Positions 50,829 through 59,629 are shown, numbered from the stretch's first letter. The stretch: DNA of 64,000 nucleotides from Streptomyces spinosus (GCF_020400655.1 NZ_JAINRC010000009.1:62001-126000), one strand, 5' to 3'. Made by a program: numbers and translations. The notes: a model not told the origin generated them from the sequence alone.

Positions 50829-52250
50829 CTACGGGGCCTGCCGCTGCGCCAGCACCGAGCGGCGGTAGGAGTAGCCGAAGTAGACACCGCAGCCGATCAC
50901 GAACCACACCGCGAACCGCACCCAGGTCTGCCACTGCAGGAACGTGATCAGCCAGATCGAGAAGACGACCCCCAGCGCCGGCACGACGGGCATCCCCGGC
51001 GTCCGGAAGGTGCGCGGCAGCTCCGGCTGCCGGTAGCGCAGCACGATCACCGCCGTGCACACCACCACGAACGCCAGCAGGATGCCGATGTTGGTCAGCT
51101 CGGCCGCCTCGCCGATCGGTACGAACCCGGCGATGGCGGCCGAGGCCAGCCCCACGATCCAGGTCACCCGGGTCGGCACGTGCCGCGTCGGGTGCGTTTT
51201 GGCGAACCACCGGGGCAGCAGTCCGTCCCGGGACATCGAGAACCACACCCGGGTCACCCCCAGCATGAACGTGAACATGACCGTGAGGATGCCGATGATC
51301 GCCCCGACGGCGATCACGTCGGCCAGCGCGTCCAGACCCACCGACTTGAACGCCGTGGAGAAGCCGCTCTCCTTGTCGATGTCCTTGTAGTTCTGCATGC
51401 CGGTCAGCACCAGACAGGCCGCCACGTACAGCACCATGGAGATCACCAGCGAGTAGATGATCGCCTTCGGCATGTGCCGCTGCGCGTCCTTCGACTCCTC
51501 CGCCGCCGTCGACATCGCGTCGTACCCGAACACGGCGAAGAACACCGTCGCGGCCCCGGTGAACGCCCCGCTGACGCCGAACGGGAAGAACGGGTGGTAG
51601 TTGCGCGCGTCGATGTGGAAGGAACCCACCCCGATCACCAGCAGCACCACCAGCACCTTCAGCGCGACCACCAACGTCTCGAAGCGGGCCGCGCTGCGGA
51701 TGCCCTGGTTCAGCAGCCAGGCGATCAGCAGGCAGAGCAGGGCCGCGAACAGGTCGACCCGGTGCCCGGCCCCGGTGCCGGGCGCGCCCAGCATCCACCG
51801 GGGCAGGCCGGCGCCCATCTGCTCGACCAGGAAGCTGAAGTAGCCGGAGATGCCGATGGCCACCACGGCCACGATCGCGGTGTACTCCAGCAGCAGGTCC
51901 CAGCCGATGAACCAGCCGGCGAACTCGCCGAGCACCGCGTACCCGTAGGTGTAGGCCGACCCCGCCTTCGGGATCAGCCCCGCGAACTCGGCGTACGACA
52001 GCGCCGCGCACGCGCTCGCGACACCCGCGATCAGGAAGGACACCAGCACCGCCGGCCCGGCCGTGCCGTTCGCCACCGTCCCGGCCAGCGTGAAGATGCC
52101 CGCGCCGATGATGCCGCCCACACCGATCGCGGTCAGCTGCCAGAGCCCCAGCGACTTGTCCAGCCGGGTGCCCTCGCCGACCTCCGTCTCCTCGATGTGC
52201 TCGATGGGTTTGCGGCGCAGAATCCCCTCACCCGCACGGAGCCTGTCCAT
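50829..52250 (-). CDS. APC-superfamily cationic amino-acid transporter
   Basis: 473 residues from the ATG at 52250 (GAGGTGAG upstream). About twelve membrane helices; TAIGVGGIIGAGIFTLAGTVAN is the substrate-binding first helix, EFAGLIPKAGSAYTYGYAVLGEFAGWFIGWDLLLEY the loop conserved in CAT-type permeases, and AAEESKDAQRHMPKAIIYS the cytoplasmic loop. Imports amino acids, basic ones by family analogy. An upstream in-frame ATG at 52295 lacks a ribosome site. Confidence 0.92.
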   Translation of the reverse strand: MDRLRAGEGILRRKPIEHIEETEVGEGTRLDKSLGLWQLTAIGVGGIIGAGIFTLAGTVANGTAGPAVLVSFLIAGVASACAALSYAEFAGLIPKAGSAYTYGYAVLGEFAGWFIGWDLLLEYTAIVAVVAIGISGYFSFLVEQMGAGLPRWMLGAPGTGAGHRVDLFAALLCLLIAWLLNQGIRSAARFETLVVALKVLVVLLVIGVGSFHIDARNYHPFFPFGVSGAFTGAATVFFAVFGYDAMSTAAEESKDAQRHMPKAIIYSLVISMVLYVAACLVLTGMQNYKDIDKESGFSTAFKSVGLDALADVIAVGAIIGILTVMFTFMLGVTRVWFSMSRDGLLPRWFAKTHPTRHVPTRVTWIVGLASAAIAGFVPIGEAAELTNIGILLAFVVVCTAVIVLRYRQPELPRTFRTPGMPVVPALGVVFSIWLITFLQWQTWVRFAVWFVIGCGVYFGYSYRRSVLAQRQAP

Positions 52251-52394
52251 GGGCCTCACCTCTTCGCCGACGGCAAACGGCTGACGGCCGATCATGATGG
52301 CTCAGCGAAGAGTGCCAGGGAAGACGCCACGCACGGCCCCGGCGGCGCCCGGAACCGGGTCCGCGCACCGGGAGAGGGCGGCGAGCCGCCGGGC

Positions 52395-52423
52395 GGCGAC
52401 GGCACGGGTGCCACCCGGTCGCC
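52395..52423 (-). terminator. Hairpin downstream of uspA
   Basis: GGCGAC (52395) pairs with GTCGCC (to 52423), enclosing an inner GGCAC/GTGCC stem. It follows the uspA stop by about 30 bases. Confidence 0.5.
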
Positions 52424-52453
52424 GGGGCCGGCCCGCACCTCCGCCGCGCCGTC

Positions 52454-52933
52454 CTACGGCACGACGGTGACCGGCCAGCGGCCCGTCTTCACCAGGCGGA
52501 CCGCCACCGAGCCGATGATCCGGTGGCCGGCCTGTTCCGAGGCGCCCACCACCACCGCGTCCGCCTTCAGCTCGTCCGCCGCCTTCACCAGCCCGTTGTA
52601 GGGGTCGCCGCGGAAGGTGTGGAACTCCCAGCGCACCTCGAACGTCCCCTTGAGCCGCTCGGCCGCGTCCCGGATCTGCGCGACCAGGTCCTCGGCGATC
52701 TCGTCGGTGGTCTCCGCCACCGGCACCCCGAGCGCCGCCCCGGCCGCGAGCACCGGCTGCACGTACACCACCGCCAGCAGCGCGCGCTGGCGCCGGGCCA
52801 GACCCGCCGCGTACGCGGCGGCACGCATCGAGGAGTCGGAGCCGTCCACACCGACCAGGATGACCTTCGGTCCGTCCGTGCCCCGCTCGAACCGGTGCGC
52901 GTGCGAGTGCTGCTCGTGATGCTGTTCCGTCAC
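52454..52933 (-). CDS. Universal stress protein, UspA family
   Basis: 159 residues. A His-rich N-terminus (MTEQHHEQHSHAHRFERG) precedes the Usp fold: KVILVGVDGSDSSMRAAAYAAGLARRQRALLAVVYV and LKADAVVVGASEQAGHRIIGSVAVRLVKTGRWPVTVVP. The nucleotide loop departs from the G-2x-G-9x-G-S pattern (GASE...IGS), so ATP binding is uncertain. The His-rich lead could bind metal. No clear ribosome site before the ATG. Confidence 0.9.
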   Translation of the reverse strand: MTEQHHEQHSHAHRFERGTDGPKVILVGVDGSDSSMRAAAYAAGLARRQRALLAVVYVQPVLAAGAALGVPVAETTDEIAEDLVAQIRDAAERLKGTFEVRWEFHTFRGDPYNGLVKAADELKADAVVVGASEQAGHRIIGSVAVRLVKTGRWPVTVVP

Positions 52934-53843
52934 GCCACGAGGCTATCGGAACCGACCGTTCCTGGTGAACGCCGGTTCACGAGGACCTGCGCGACCCTCG
53001 TCGCCGCTCCCGGCCCGCTGTGCGCCCCGCGCGCGGTCGCCGGCCCGCCGGCCGCCGCTGCGCCCGGTCGCCGGCCGCTGCGCCCGGCCGCAAGGAGATC
53101 CCCCGGTGGCCGGCCGCCGTCCGTCTCGGCCCGCTCGTGCCCGCCGGCGCGCTCGGCACCGCCGCCGGCCCGTGCGCCGGGTCGCTGCCGTCCCTCGTGC
53201 TGTGCGCGCTGCTCCTGCTCCTGCCCGTCCTCTCTCCTTCGCCCCCTGGGGCCGCGACGGCGTCTGTCGGACCTGATGCGCCGTGACCTCGCCGCCGCCG
53301 GCGGGGTCGTGGAGTTCCACGGTCGCCGAACCGTGCGCGGCTGCGGCGCCGGGCTGCCGCTGTTCCCGTCCCGCCGGTGGCAGTCGGAGGACCGTCGCCG
53401 AAGACTTCGGCTCCGGCCCCTTCGCCGTGCGGACTCCGCGGAAAAGGGCACCCGGAGAGCGGACGGCGGCCCGCCACCCCCGGCGGGCCCGCCGTCCCTG
53501 CCGGTGTCCGGCCCCGCCGGAGGGGACGGGGCCGGGCCCGCCGACCCCGTACACGGGCCCGTCCGGCCAGGTCCGGGCGTGCTGCCGCACCCTCGGCCGG
53601 CCGGCCGCACGCCACCGGCTCCTCCTCCCGCGGGCGCGCCCCCGGCCAACGCCCTCGCCGCCGTCACCCCCGGCGCGGACGGCACCCTGGCCGGACGCGT
53701 CCCGCGCCTCCGCGACCTCGGCGGCACCGTCCTCGCCGTGCCGGGCGGCGGGTCCGGCGCCCACTGCGCCGTCCGGGTGTATTACCGCCGCCGCACCGGT
53801 GCCGTTGTGGTGCGGCGGACTCCGGCGGGGCGACTGATGGGTC
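52934..53843. other. Long stretch without a convincing gene
   Basis: About 900 bases between uspA and the deacetylase. Open frames exist on both strands, but none combines a ribosome site, sensible codon bias and a recognisable protein; they are Pro/Ala/Arg-rich GC artefacts. A + frame near 53640-53840 (GADGTLAGRVPRLRDLGGTVLAVPGGG) is the least bad and could be a decayed gene end. Confidence 0.4.
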
Positions 53844-54680
53844 ATGCAGAAGGATCAGTTGTTCACCCGGCGCCGGATGCTCCTCGCAGGCGTCGCCGCC
53901 CTGGGAGCCGCGGGCACCGCCGGAGCCGTCCTGGCGCAGAGCGGCGAGGAGACCGCCCGCAGCGCCGCGGCCCCCGTCGCCGGCCCGCAGGCCCGCCAGG
54001 CGCTCAAGCCCTCGGCCTTCCGGCTCCAGCCGCTCACCGGAGACGGGCCGCCACGCGCAGCGCCCCGCAAGCTGAAGGTGCGCAAGGAACCCATCATGCG
54101 GGTCTCCACGAGCGGCAGGCACATGGTGCTGACCTTCGACGACGGCCCCAACCCGGCGTACACCCCGCACATCCTGGACACCCTCGCCAAGCACGACGTC
54201 CGGGCGATGTTCTTCGTCTGCGGCGAGTGCGTCGTGCAGAACAGGGAACTGCTGGCCCGGATGGCCGACGAGGGCCACGTCGTCGGCAACCACACCTGGA
54301 CGCACCCGCTGCTGACCGAGCTGGACCGCCGTGAGATCCGCTCCGAGATGGAGAGCACCAGCGACGCCATCGAGGACGCCTACGGAGAGCGCCCGCAGTG
54401 GTTCCGCGCGCCCTACGGCGCCTGGAACCGCGCCGCGTTCCAGCTGGGCGCCCAGATGGGCATGGAGCCGATGGCCTGGACCGTGGACACCACCGACTGG
54501 ATGGTGCCCGGTACCCGCACCATCATCGACCGTGTGGAGAACGGGGCCGCCCCCGGCGTCGTGGTGCTCTCCCACGACGCCGGGGGCGACCGCTCGCAGA
54601 CCGTCCGCGCGATCCGTGAGTGGCTGCCCTATCTGATCGACTCCGGGTACCGCCTCACCGTGCCGCGCCGCCGCGTGTGA
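53844..54680 (+). CDS. Tat-exported polysaccharide deacetylase (NodB domain)
   Basis: 278 residues. FTRRRMLLAGVAALGAAGTAGAV is a twin-arginine signal. NodB domain from about 90: MVLTFDDGPNPAYTPHILDTLAKHDVRAMFFVCGE (catalytic Asp pair), VVGNHTWTHPLL (H-x3-H zinc ligands), WFRAPYGAWN, WTVDTTDWMVPG and VVLSHDAGGDRSQT. It removes N-acetyl groups from peptidoglycan, chitin or another surface glycan. Confidence 0.92.
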   Translation: MQKDQLFTRRRMLLAGVAALGAAGTAGAVLAQSGEETARSAAAPVAGPQARQALKPSAFRLQPLTGDGPPRAAPRKLKVRKEPIMRVSTSGRHMVLTFDDGPNPAYTPHILDTLAKHDVRAMFFVCGECVVQNRELLARMADEGHVVGNHTWTHPLLTELDRREIRSEMESTSDAIEDAYGERPQWFRAPYGAWNRAAFQLGAQMGMEPMAWTVDTTDWMVPGTRTIIDRVENGAAPGVVVLSHDAGGDRSQTVRAIREWLPYLIDSGYRLTVPRRRV

Positions 54681-54706
54681 CGCCTTCCGGGAGGACCCGC
54701 TCCTCC

Positions 54707-54756
54707 TTCGCCCGCCTGGCCGCGGTGGTTCAGACGACCGCGGCCAGGCGGGCGAA
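54707..54756. terminator. 20-bp perfect hairpin overlapping sortase 3' end
   Basis: Arms 54707-54726 and 54737-54756 are perfectly complementary with a 10-base loop. The loop contains the sortase stop codon (54730-54732) and one arm encodes its last residues. It can stop both convergent genes. Confidence 0.85.
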
Positions 54757-55401
54757 GACCACGACGTTCCCGTCGTAGCCGTTCTGCTTCGAGAAGCCGC
54801 CGCCGCAGGTGATGACCCGGAGCTCCGGCGCCCCCTTCGAGCCGTACACCCGGTCGCCCGGGAAGTTCTTCTTCTCGAACACCTCGACCCCGTAGATCTC
54901 GAACACGGCGGTCCTCCCGTCCTGGCGCAGGACCTCGACCTGGTTCCCCTTCTTCAGCGCCCCGAGGCCGTAGAACACGGCGGGGCCCTGCTTGTTGTCG
55001 ACGTGTCCGACGATGACCGCGGTGCCCTTCTCCCCCGGGGACACGGCTCCGGTGAACCAGCCGGCCAGGCCCGGGTTCTCCGGCGGCGGCGCGGCGACCC
55101 AGCCGTCCGCGTCCAGCCCGACCTGCACCACGGGCGCGTCGACCCGGATCGCCGGGATCCGCACCCGCTGCACGGGGGAGAACGGCAGGGAGGCGGGCGC
55201 CGGTGCGAGGGTGTCCAAGACGGCGCGGTTGTCCGGGGCCGCGGCGGTGGCCGGCTGCGGCGGCCCGACGTCGAACTCGCCCGAGCCGTTGCGAATGAGC
55301 GCCAGGCCGGTCAGCAGAACCAGCGCTATCACGCCCCAGGGGGCGCGCCTCCTCCGCCGCTCCTCCTCTTCGGCAAGCTGGGCCAGCTTGGACGCAGTCA
55401 T
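54730..55401 (-). CDS. Class F sortase
   Basis: 223 residues. Short basic cytoplasmic end, membrane helix 21-37 (PWGVIALVLLTGLALI) and sortase barrel with TAVIVGHVDN (His133) and LRVITCGGGF (Cys199). The arginine expected a few residues after the Cys is not at its common place; the segment reads KQNGYDGNVVVFARL. Class F enzymes are widespread in actinobacteria and few substrates are known. Divergent from a surface repeat protein at 55734. Confidence 0.88.
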   Translation of the reverse strand: MTASKLAQLAEEEERRRRRAPWGVIALVLLTGLALIRNGSGEFDVGPPQPATAAAPDNRAVLDTLAPAPASLPFSPVQRVRIPAIRVDAPVVQVGLDADGWVAAPPPENPGLAGWFTGAVSPGEKGTAVIVGHVDNKQGPAVFYGLGALKKGNQVEVLRQDGRTAVFEIYGVEVFEKKNFPGDRVYGSKGAPELRVITCGGGFSKQNGYDGNVVVFARLAAVV

Positions 55402-55733
55402 TCGTCACCCCTCTCGACGCGGGCCTCGCCACGTCCCTCGCGCATGGGAAAACGCTAAGTCCCGCGCGTGCGGCGGGCGACGGGTCGAACGGCGAACGGG
55501 TGGCCTCGCAGCCGGTCGGTGCGCCATCCGAGTTGCCGTTTCCAGGAAATTTCTGACGGTCTGTGACCTGCGGCAATATCCGATTGTGTGGTTGTCCGTC
55601 GGCGTGTCGGATCACCAGGACGGACCATTCTCGACATGCGGGCGTGTTCTGCGCGTCTGAGGGTCTACCCGGGAGGTGTTTTCTCGCCGATCCACCGGGG
55701 ACGGGACCCGGGGCGCCTCCCGCGGAGGATCAC
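55402..55733. other. Divergent promoter region of sortase and repeat protein
   Basis: 332 bases without a gene. TTCTGA at 55551 and CAATAT at 55574 (17-base gap) is a weak rightward promoter candidate; GGAAATTTC near 55545 is a short palindrome. No riboswitch-like structure seen. Confidence 0.35.
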
Positions 55734-56693
55734 ATGCGCAACCAACGCGCCCTGGCGGCGGCGTGCACCGCGGTCGCCGTGCTCGGGCTCGCCGCCCCTG
55801 ACGCCGTCGCGGACGGCATGGGCAACGGCGGCGGGCCGAGCAGCACCGACAACAACGCCCCGGTCATCGTGCCCGGCACCGGCAACATCGGCACCTTCAG
55901 CGGGAACGGCGTCATCCCCGGGACCGGCGTCATCCCCGGGACCGGTGTCTTTCCCGGAAACGGCGTCTTCCCCGGGAACGGCAACTTCAACGGCAACGGG
56001 AACTTCAACGGCCACGGCAATTTCAACGGCAACAACAACGGCCACGGCAACGGGAACTTCAACGGCCACGGCAACTTCAACGGCAACGACAACGGCCACG
56101 GCAACGGGAACTTCAACGGCAACAACAACGGCCACGGGAACTTCAACGGCAACAACAACGGCCACGGCAACTTCAACGGCAACGGCCGTGGGCATGAAGG
56201 CAACGGCCGTGGGGGCGAGGGCAACGGCCGCGGCAACGGACACGGGGACGAGTTCGGGGACCGGGGCGAGGAGTTCGGAGGCCGGGGCGACGAGTTCGCC
56301 AACTCGCAGGACATCTTCGTCACGCCCGACATCGTCTCGGCCGGGGGCCGCCTCACCGTCATCGTGAACGGCTGCCGGCGCGGTACGGCCAGTTCCGACG
56401 CCTTCGGCACCATCGACCTGGAAGAGGTCCGCGACGACACCGCGCGGGGTGTCGCCATCGTGGACCGCGACGCGGGCCGTGGCCGGTACGACGTCACCGT
56501 CCGCTGCGACGGACGCACCCTGACCCGGCGCGGGGCCTTCAGCGTCATCGGCGGCGTCAACGGCGGCCTCGGCGGAAGCAGGACCAGTGGCGCGACGCCC
56601 ACCGACATGGCCATCGGCGGCGGCCTCGTGGGCGCGGCCGTGCTCGGCAGTGGTGCCTTCTGGATGCGCCGCCGCCACGAGAAGCGCGCCTGA
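55734..56693 (+). CDS. Secreted Asn/Gly/His-repeat surface protein
   Basis: 319 residues from the ATG at 55734 (GCGGAGGATCAC upstream). Signal peptide AACTAVAVLGLAAPDAVADG; then PGTGVIPGTG-type repeats (45-75), an NGN/FNGHG repeat field (75-165), a Glu/Gly/Arg linker, a folded domain (about 195-275: DIFVTPDIVSAGGRLTVIVNGCRRGTASSDAFG...YDVTVRCDGRTLTRRGAFSVIGG, two Cys) and a C-terminal membrane helix with RRRHEKRA. This end looks like a wall-sorting tail but has no LPXTG; it may just anchor in the membrane. Confidence 0.85.
   Translation: MRNQRALAAACTAVAVLGLAAPDAVADGMGNGGGPSSTDNNAPVIVPGTGNIGTFSGNGVIPGTGVIPGTGVFPGNGVFPGNGNFNGNGNFNGHGNFNGNNNGHGNGNFNGHGNFNGNDNGHGNGNFNGNNNGHGNFNGNNNGHGNFNGNGRGHEGNGRGGEGNGRGNGHGDEFGDRGEEFGGRGDEFANSQDIFVTPDIVSAGGRLTVIVNGCRRGTASSDAFGTIDLEEVRDDTARGVAIVDRDAGRGRYDVTVRCDGRTLTRRGAFSVIGGVNGGLGGSRTSGATPTDMAIGGGLVGAAVLGSGAFWMRRRHEKRA
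55980..56215. repeat. Minisatellite coding NGHGNFNG units
   Basis: Imperfect direct repeats built from AACTTCAACGGC, AACAACAACGGC and CACGGCAACGGG blocks, in-frame, encoding the Asn/Gly/His field. Such runs vary in copy number between strains. Confidence 0.85.
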
Positions 56694-56748
56694 GTCCCCG
56701 GTGCGCCGCCGAGGCCACCGGATCCCTCCGTCCCCGAGCCCGCACGTC

Positions 56749-56823
56749 GGCAGGCCTTCGCCCCGGTTCCGCACGGAAAGCGGGGGCGGAGGCCTGCCAT
56801 GGTTGCCGCCTCCGCTTTCCGTG
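56749..56823. terminator. Two overlapping, mutually exclusive hairpins
   Basis: Hairpin A pairs 56749-56764 with 56783-56798 (16 bp, one wobble). Hairpin B pairs 56772-56789 with 56806-56823 (18 bp, one mismatch/wobble). They share 56783-56789, so only one can form. Placed between convergent genes. Confidence 0.7.
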
Positions 56824-56854
56824 GCGGACACCGCCGGTGCGGGGCGGCCGGGGG

Positions 56855-57619
56855 CTACCCGGTGAGGCCCGGGAACAGGCTCTGGAACGGCTCCGCCGTC
56901 ACCGCGATGCCCCGGCTGTAGGGCGCGTCGAAGTCCCAGATGAGGAACAGCATGAAGGCGATGGTCGCGGAGAACAGCCCGGCCAGGACCAGTTCGCGCC
57001 CGGTGCGCCGGATCTGGAGCGCGAACACCATGCCGATGGTGATCAGCGCACCGGTCAGCAGTCCCCACCACACGACCGGCGGCATGGTGGCCCCGGTGGA
57101 GTCGGCGCGCGCGTTGCGGGCCTGGTCGGCGGTGGCCATCTGGTCGAGCAGGGGCTGGTAGGCCTGCGCCTCGAAGTCGTTCTTCGGCTGGTAGTCGGTG
57201 ACGGCCTCCCGCACCTTGTGCAGCAGTTCGGTGCCGCGGTCGGTGACCCGCTCGTCGTCCGCCATCGTCCGCCACTCGGTGTGGACGACGTAACCGACGT
57301 AGGCGTCGATGTCCGCGCGGATCCCGTCCCGAACGTCCGGCGGGTAGACCCGGACCCGCTCGGAGATCTCGTGCAGTGCCTGGGCCTCGGTCTGCACGTG
57401 GTCCTGGGCGCTGTTGCGCGCCTCCCACACGCCCGCGATGGCCAGACCCAGGACGATGGCGTAGATGACACCGATCCACATCGTCATGTACTCGATGACG
57501 TCCGGGGTCTCGTTGGGATCCTCGTCCTCGGCGGCCGCCCGGTGCCGTAGCAGCGTGATGACGACCACCACGGCACAGGCCCCCAGCATCGCGAGGACGA
57601 GAACAAGCCAATCCGACAA
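56855..57619 (-). CDS. DUF4239 (bestrophin-like) membrane protein
   Basis: 254 residues. Four membrane helices: WLVLVLAMLGACAVVVVITLL, MWIGVIYAIVLGLAIAGVW, PPVVWWGLLTGALITIGMVFAL and LVLAGLFSATIAFMLFLIWDF, with a long helical loop between helices 2 and 3 (QTEAQALHEISERVRVYPPDVRDGIRADIDAYVGYVV). This matches DUF4239, unknown function. TTG start at 57619 with GGAGG six bases upstream. Preceded by the poly-Pro gene with a 34-base gap. Confidence 0.88.
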   Translation of the reverse strand: MSDWLVLVLAMLGACAVVVVITLLRHRAAAEDEDPNETPDVIEYMTMWIGVIYAIVLGLAIAGVWEARNSAQDHVQTEAQALHEISERVRVYPPDVRDGIRADIDAYVGYVVHTEWRTMADDERVTDRGTELLHKVREAVTDYQPKNDFEAQAYQPLLDQMATADQARNARADSTGATMPPVVWWGLLTGALITIGMVFALQIRRTGRELVLAGLFSATIAFMLFLIWDFDAPYSRGIAVTAEPFQSLFPGLTG

Positions 57620-57653
57620 CTGATGCCTCCAGGGAGTGAGGGGTGCCGGCGCG

Positions 57654-58292
57654 TCAGCGCGGGCGCAGCGCCGCGACGGCGACGATCGCGGGGACGGTGA
57701 TGAGCAGGACGTAGGTGACGGGCGAGGTGTGGCCGCGCGTGGGGCGGCTGACGGTGTGCGGGTGGTACTCCGGGTAGCTCACCGGGGCCGCGGAAGGCCG
57801 TGGGGCGGGCTTGGGCGTCGGCTTCGGCGTGGGTCTCGGCGGCGGCGTGGGGGTGGGGGTCGGCCGGGGTGCCGGGGCGGCCGGGGGCGCCGGGGCGGGC
57901 CGGGCGGGCGGTCGCGGCGGTGGCTTCGGCACCGGCCGGGGTGACGGTTTCGGCGTCGGCGTCGGCTCGGGCGGAGGCGTCGGCTTAGGCGGCGGGGTCG
58001 GCGGGGGAGTGGGGGTGGGCGTCGGTGTGGGAGTGGGAGTGGGAGTGGGAGTGGGCGTCGGCGGACACGGTGGCGGGGGCGGCTTCGGACAGGGCGGGTC
58101 GGGCCAGTGGTGGCCGCCGGCACGGGCCACCGCCACCGTGCCGTCCGGGCCCGTGGAGGCGTACGCGCAGGCGTCGGCCGACGCGCTGCCGGCCGGCCAG
58201 CCCACCAGGGCCCAGGTCAGCGTCAACAGGGCCAGCACCCGTGTGGTGGGCGCGCGTCGGGTCACTTCGGGTCCAGGCACGACCGAGATCAT
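57654..58292 (-). CDS. Secreted poly-Pro/Thr wall-spanning protein
   Basis: 212 residues. Signal peptide RVLALLTLTWALVGWPAGSASADA, a short domain with two Cys (CAYASTGPDGTVAVARAGGHHWPDPPC), then about 100 residues of (PT)n, PPP and PKP runs, and a C-terminal helix VTYVLLITVPAIVAVAALRPR. The rod probably crosses the wall with the small domain outside. Downstream neighbour DUF4239 is likely co-transcribed. Confidence 0.8.
   Translation of the reverse strand: MISVVPGPEVTRRAPTTRVLALLTLTWALVGWPAGSASADACAYASTGPDGTVAVARAGGHHWPDPPCPKPPPPPCPPTPTPTPTPTPTPTPTPTPPPTPPPKPTPPPEPTPTPKPSPRPVPKPPPRPPARPAPAPPAAPAPRPTPTPTPPPRPTPKPTPKPAPRPSAAPVSYPEYHPHTVSRPTRGHTSPVTYVLLITVPAIVAVAALRPR
58009..58058. repeat. Hexanucleotide GTGGGA repeat
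   Basis: Seven or eight near-exact 6-base units, read as Thr-Pro on the minus strand in the poly-Pro gene. Prone to slippage in steps of two residues. Confidence 0.8.
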
Positions 58293-58579
58293 GAGGCGCG
58301 GGAGGCCGCCGTACCCCGCAGTGGGCCGAGATTGCTCCGAAAGAGGGAGATGGGGTGATCAGAGGTTTGACGAGCGGAAGTGCCCGCTATCGCCCCGTCT
58401 GTCCATCTGCTGCCTCCGCTCCGGCGCCGCGGTCGCACACGATCCGGGCCGCAGCCGCACAGGATCCGGAAAGAAATTCCGGCGGCCGTTGAACGCAGGG
58501 CCCCCCGCGGTGCGTACCCATGGCCGTGCGGCGGCACATCAGGGCGCTGCAACATCCAGGCGATAATGGGGAGTTGACG

Positions 58580-59545
58580 ATGAAGACCTCCTGGCGGACC
58601 GCCTCACTGGTGGCGACAGCCGCTTCCGTGCTGGCGCTGACGACGGCGTGCGGTCAGGACAATGCCACCACTCCCGCTTCGGCGGCCCAGAACGTCGGGG
58701 CCACGGCGGCGGCCGGCGACTACGGCAACCCGGGCAGCGGCACGGCGCCGGGCGCCGGCAACGGCTACGGCGCCGACGGCAGCCAGAGTTCCGCCTCCCC
58801 GGCCCCGGTCACCCCCGCGGGCAAGCTCGCCGTGGCCAGCAATCCCCAGCTGGGCAGCGTGCTGACCGACGCGGCGGGCCTCACCCTCTACCGGTTCGAC
58901 AAGGACACCGCCAACCCGCCCAAGTCCAACTGCGCCGGCGACTGCGCCACCACCTGGCCGCCGGTCCCCGCCGACGACGCCACCGCCGGTGCCGGCATCG
59001 ACAAGGCGCTGCTCGGCGAGGTCACCCGTGCCGACGGCTCCAAGCAGCTGACCATCGGCGGCTGGCCCGCCTACCGCTACGCCAAGGACGTCAACGCCGG
59101 TGACGTCAACGGCCAGGGCGTGGGCGGCAAGTGGTTCGCGCTCGCCCCCACCGGCAAGAAGGCCAAGCTGTCCGACCTGCCCGGCCTGTCCGTCCGCAAG
59201 GACGCCGAACTGGGTGACATCGTCGTCGACAAGAACGGCATGACCGTCTACCGGTTCATGAAGGACCAGGCCTGGCCGAAGTCCGTCTCCAACTGCACCG
59301 GCGCCTGCCTGGAGAAGTGGCCGGCGGTCGGCCCGGTCAACGCCGACGACACCGACGGCGTCAAGAAGAAGGGCCTGATGCCCTTCACCCGCCCCGACGG
59401 GGTGAAGCAGATGACCGTCAACTGCTGGCCGATCTACACCTTCTCCGGGGACAAGGCCCCGGGCGACACCAACGGTCAGGGCGTGGGCGGCACGTGGTAC
59501 GCCGTCTCGCCCGACGGAAAGCCGGTCGGCGCGCCGGGCAACTGA
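58580..59545 (+). CDS. COG4315-type lipoprotein with two tandem domains
   Basis: 321 residues from the ATG at 58580. Lipobox LALTTACGQ. After a Gly/Ala/Asn-rich spacer come two copies of the PF03640 repeat domain: LGSVLTDAAGLTLYRFDKD...NCAGDCATTWPPV...GGWPAYRYAKD...GVGGKWFAL and LGDIVVDKNGMTVYRFMKD...NCTGACLEKWPAV...NCWPIYTFSGD...GVGGTWYAV, with paired Cys in each. Recognised as the lipoprotein family named after SCO0930. Function unknown; possibly a redox or heme-linked surface protein. Confidence 0.9.
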   Translation: MKTSWRTASLVATAASVLALTTACGQDNATTPASAAQNVGATAAAGDYGNPGSGTAPGAGNGYGADGSQSSASPAPVTPAGKLAVASNPQLGSVLTDAAGLTLYRFDKDTANPPKSNCAGDCATTWPPVPADDATAGAGIDKALLGEVTRADGSKQLTIGGWPAYRYAKDVNAGDVNGQGVGGKWFALAPTGKKAKLSDLPGLSVRKDAELGDIVVDKNGMTVYRFMKDQAWPKSVSNCTGACLEKWPAVGPVNADDTDGVKKKGLMPFTRPDGVKQMTVNCWPIYTFSGDKAPGDTNGQGVGGTWYAVSPDGKPVGAPGN

Positions 59546-59592
59546 TCACCTCCCCAGGTCGATCGCCCCGCCCGCCCCGGCGCGCGGCCGAA

Positions 59593-59629
59593 GATCCGCC
59601 CCCTCCGCACCGCACGGAGGGGGCGGATC
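59593..59629 (+). terminator. Strong terminator after COG4315 lipoprotein
   Basis: Perfect 15-bp stem (59593-59607 with 59615-59629) with a 7-base loop, followed by GTTGTGTG. Confidence 0.85.

Noticed and set aside
53283-53837. Possible 184-residue gene before the deacetylase
   Set aside because: Ser/Pro/Ala/Arg composition, no ribosome site, and third-position bias does not favour this frame.
55980-56215. CRISPR-like repeat array
   Set aside because: The repeats are contiguous, in-frame and variable without spacers, so they are a coding minisatellite.
57811-58566. 251-residue Gly/Val-rich + strand frame
   Set aside because: It is the complement of the poly-Pro coding sequence; the minus-strand gene has a signal peptide and membrane anchor.
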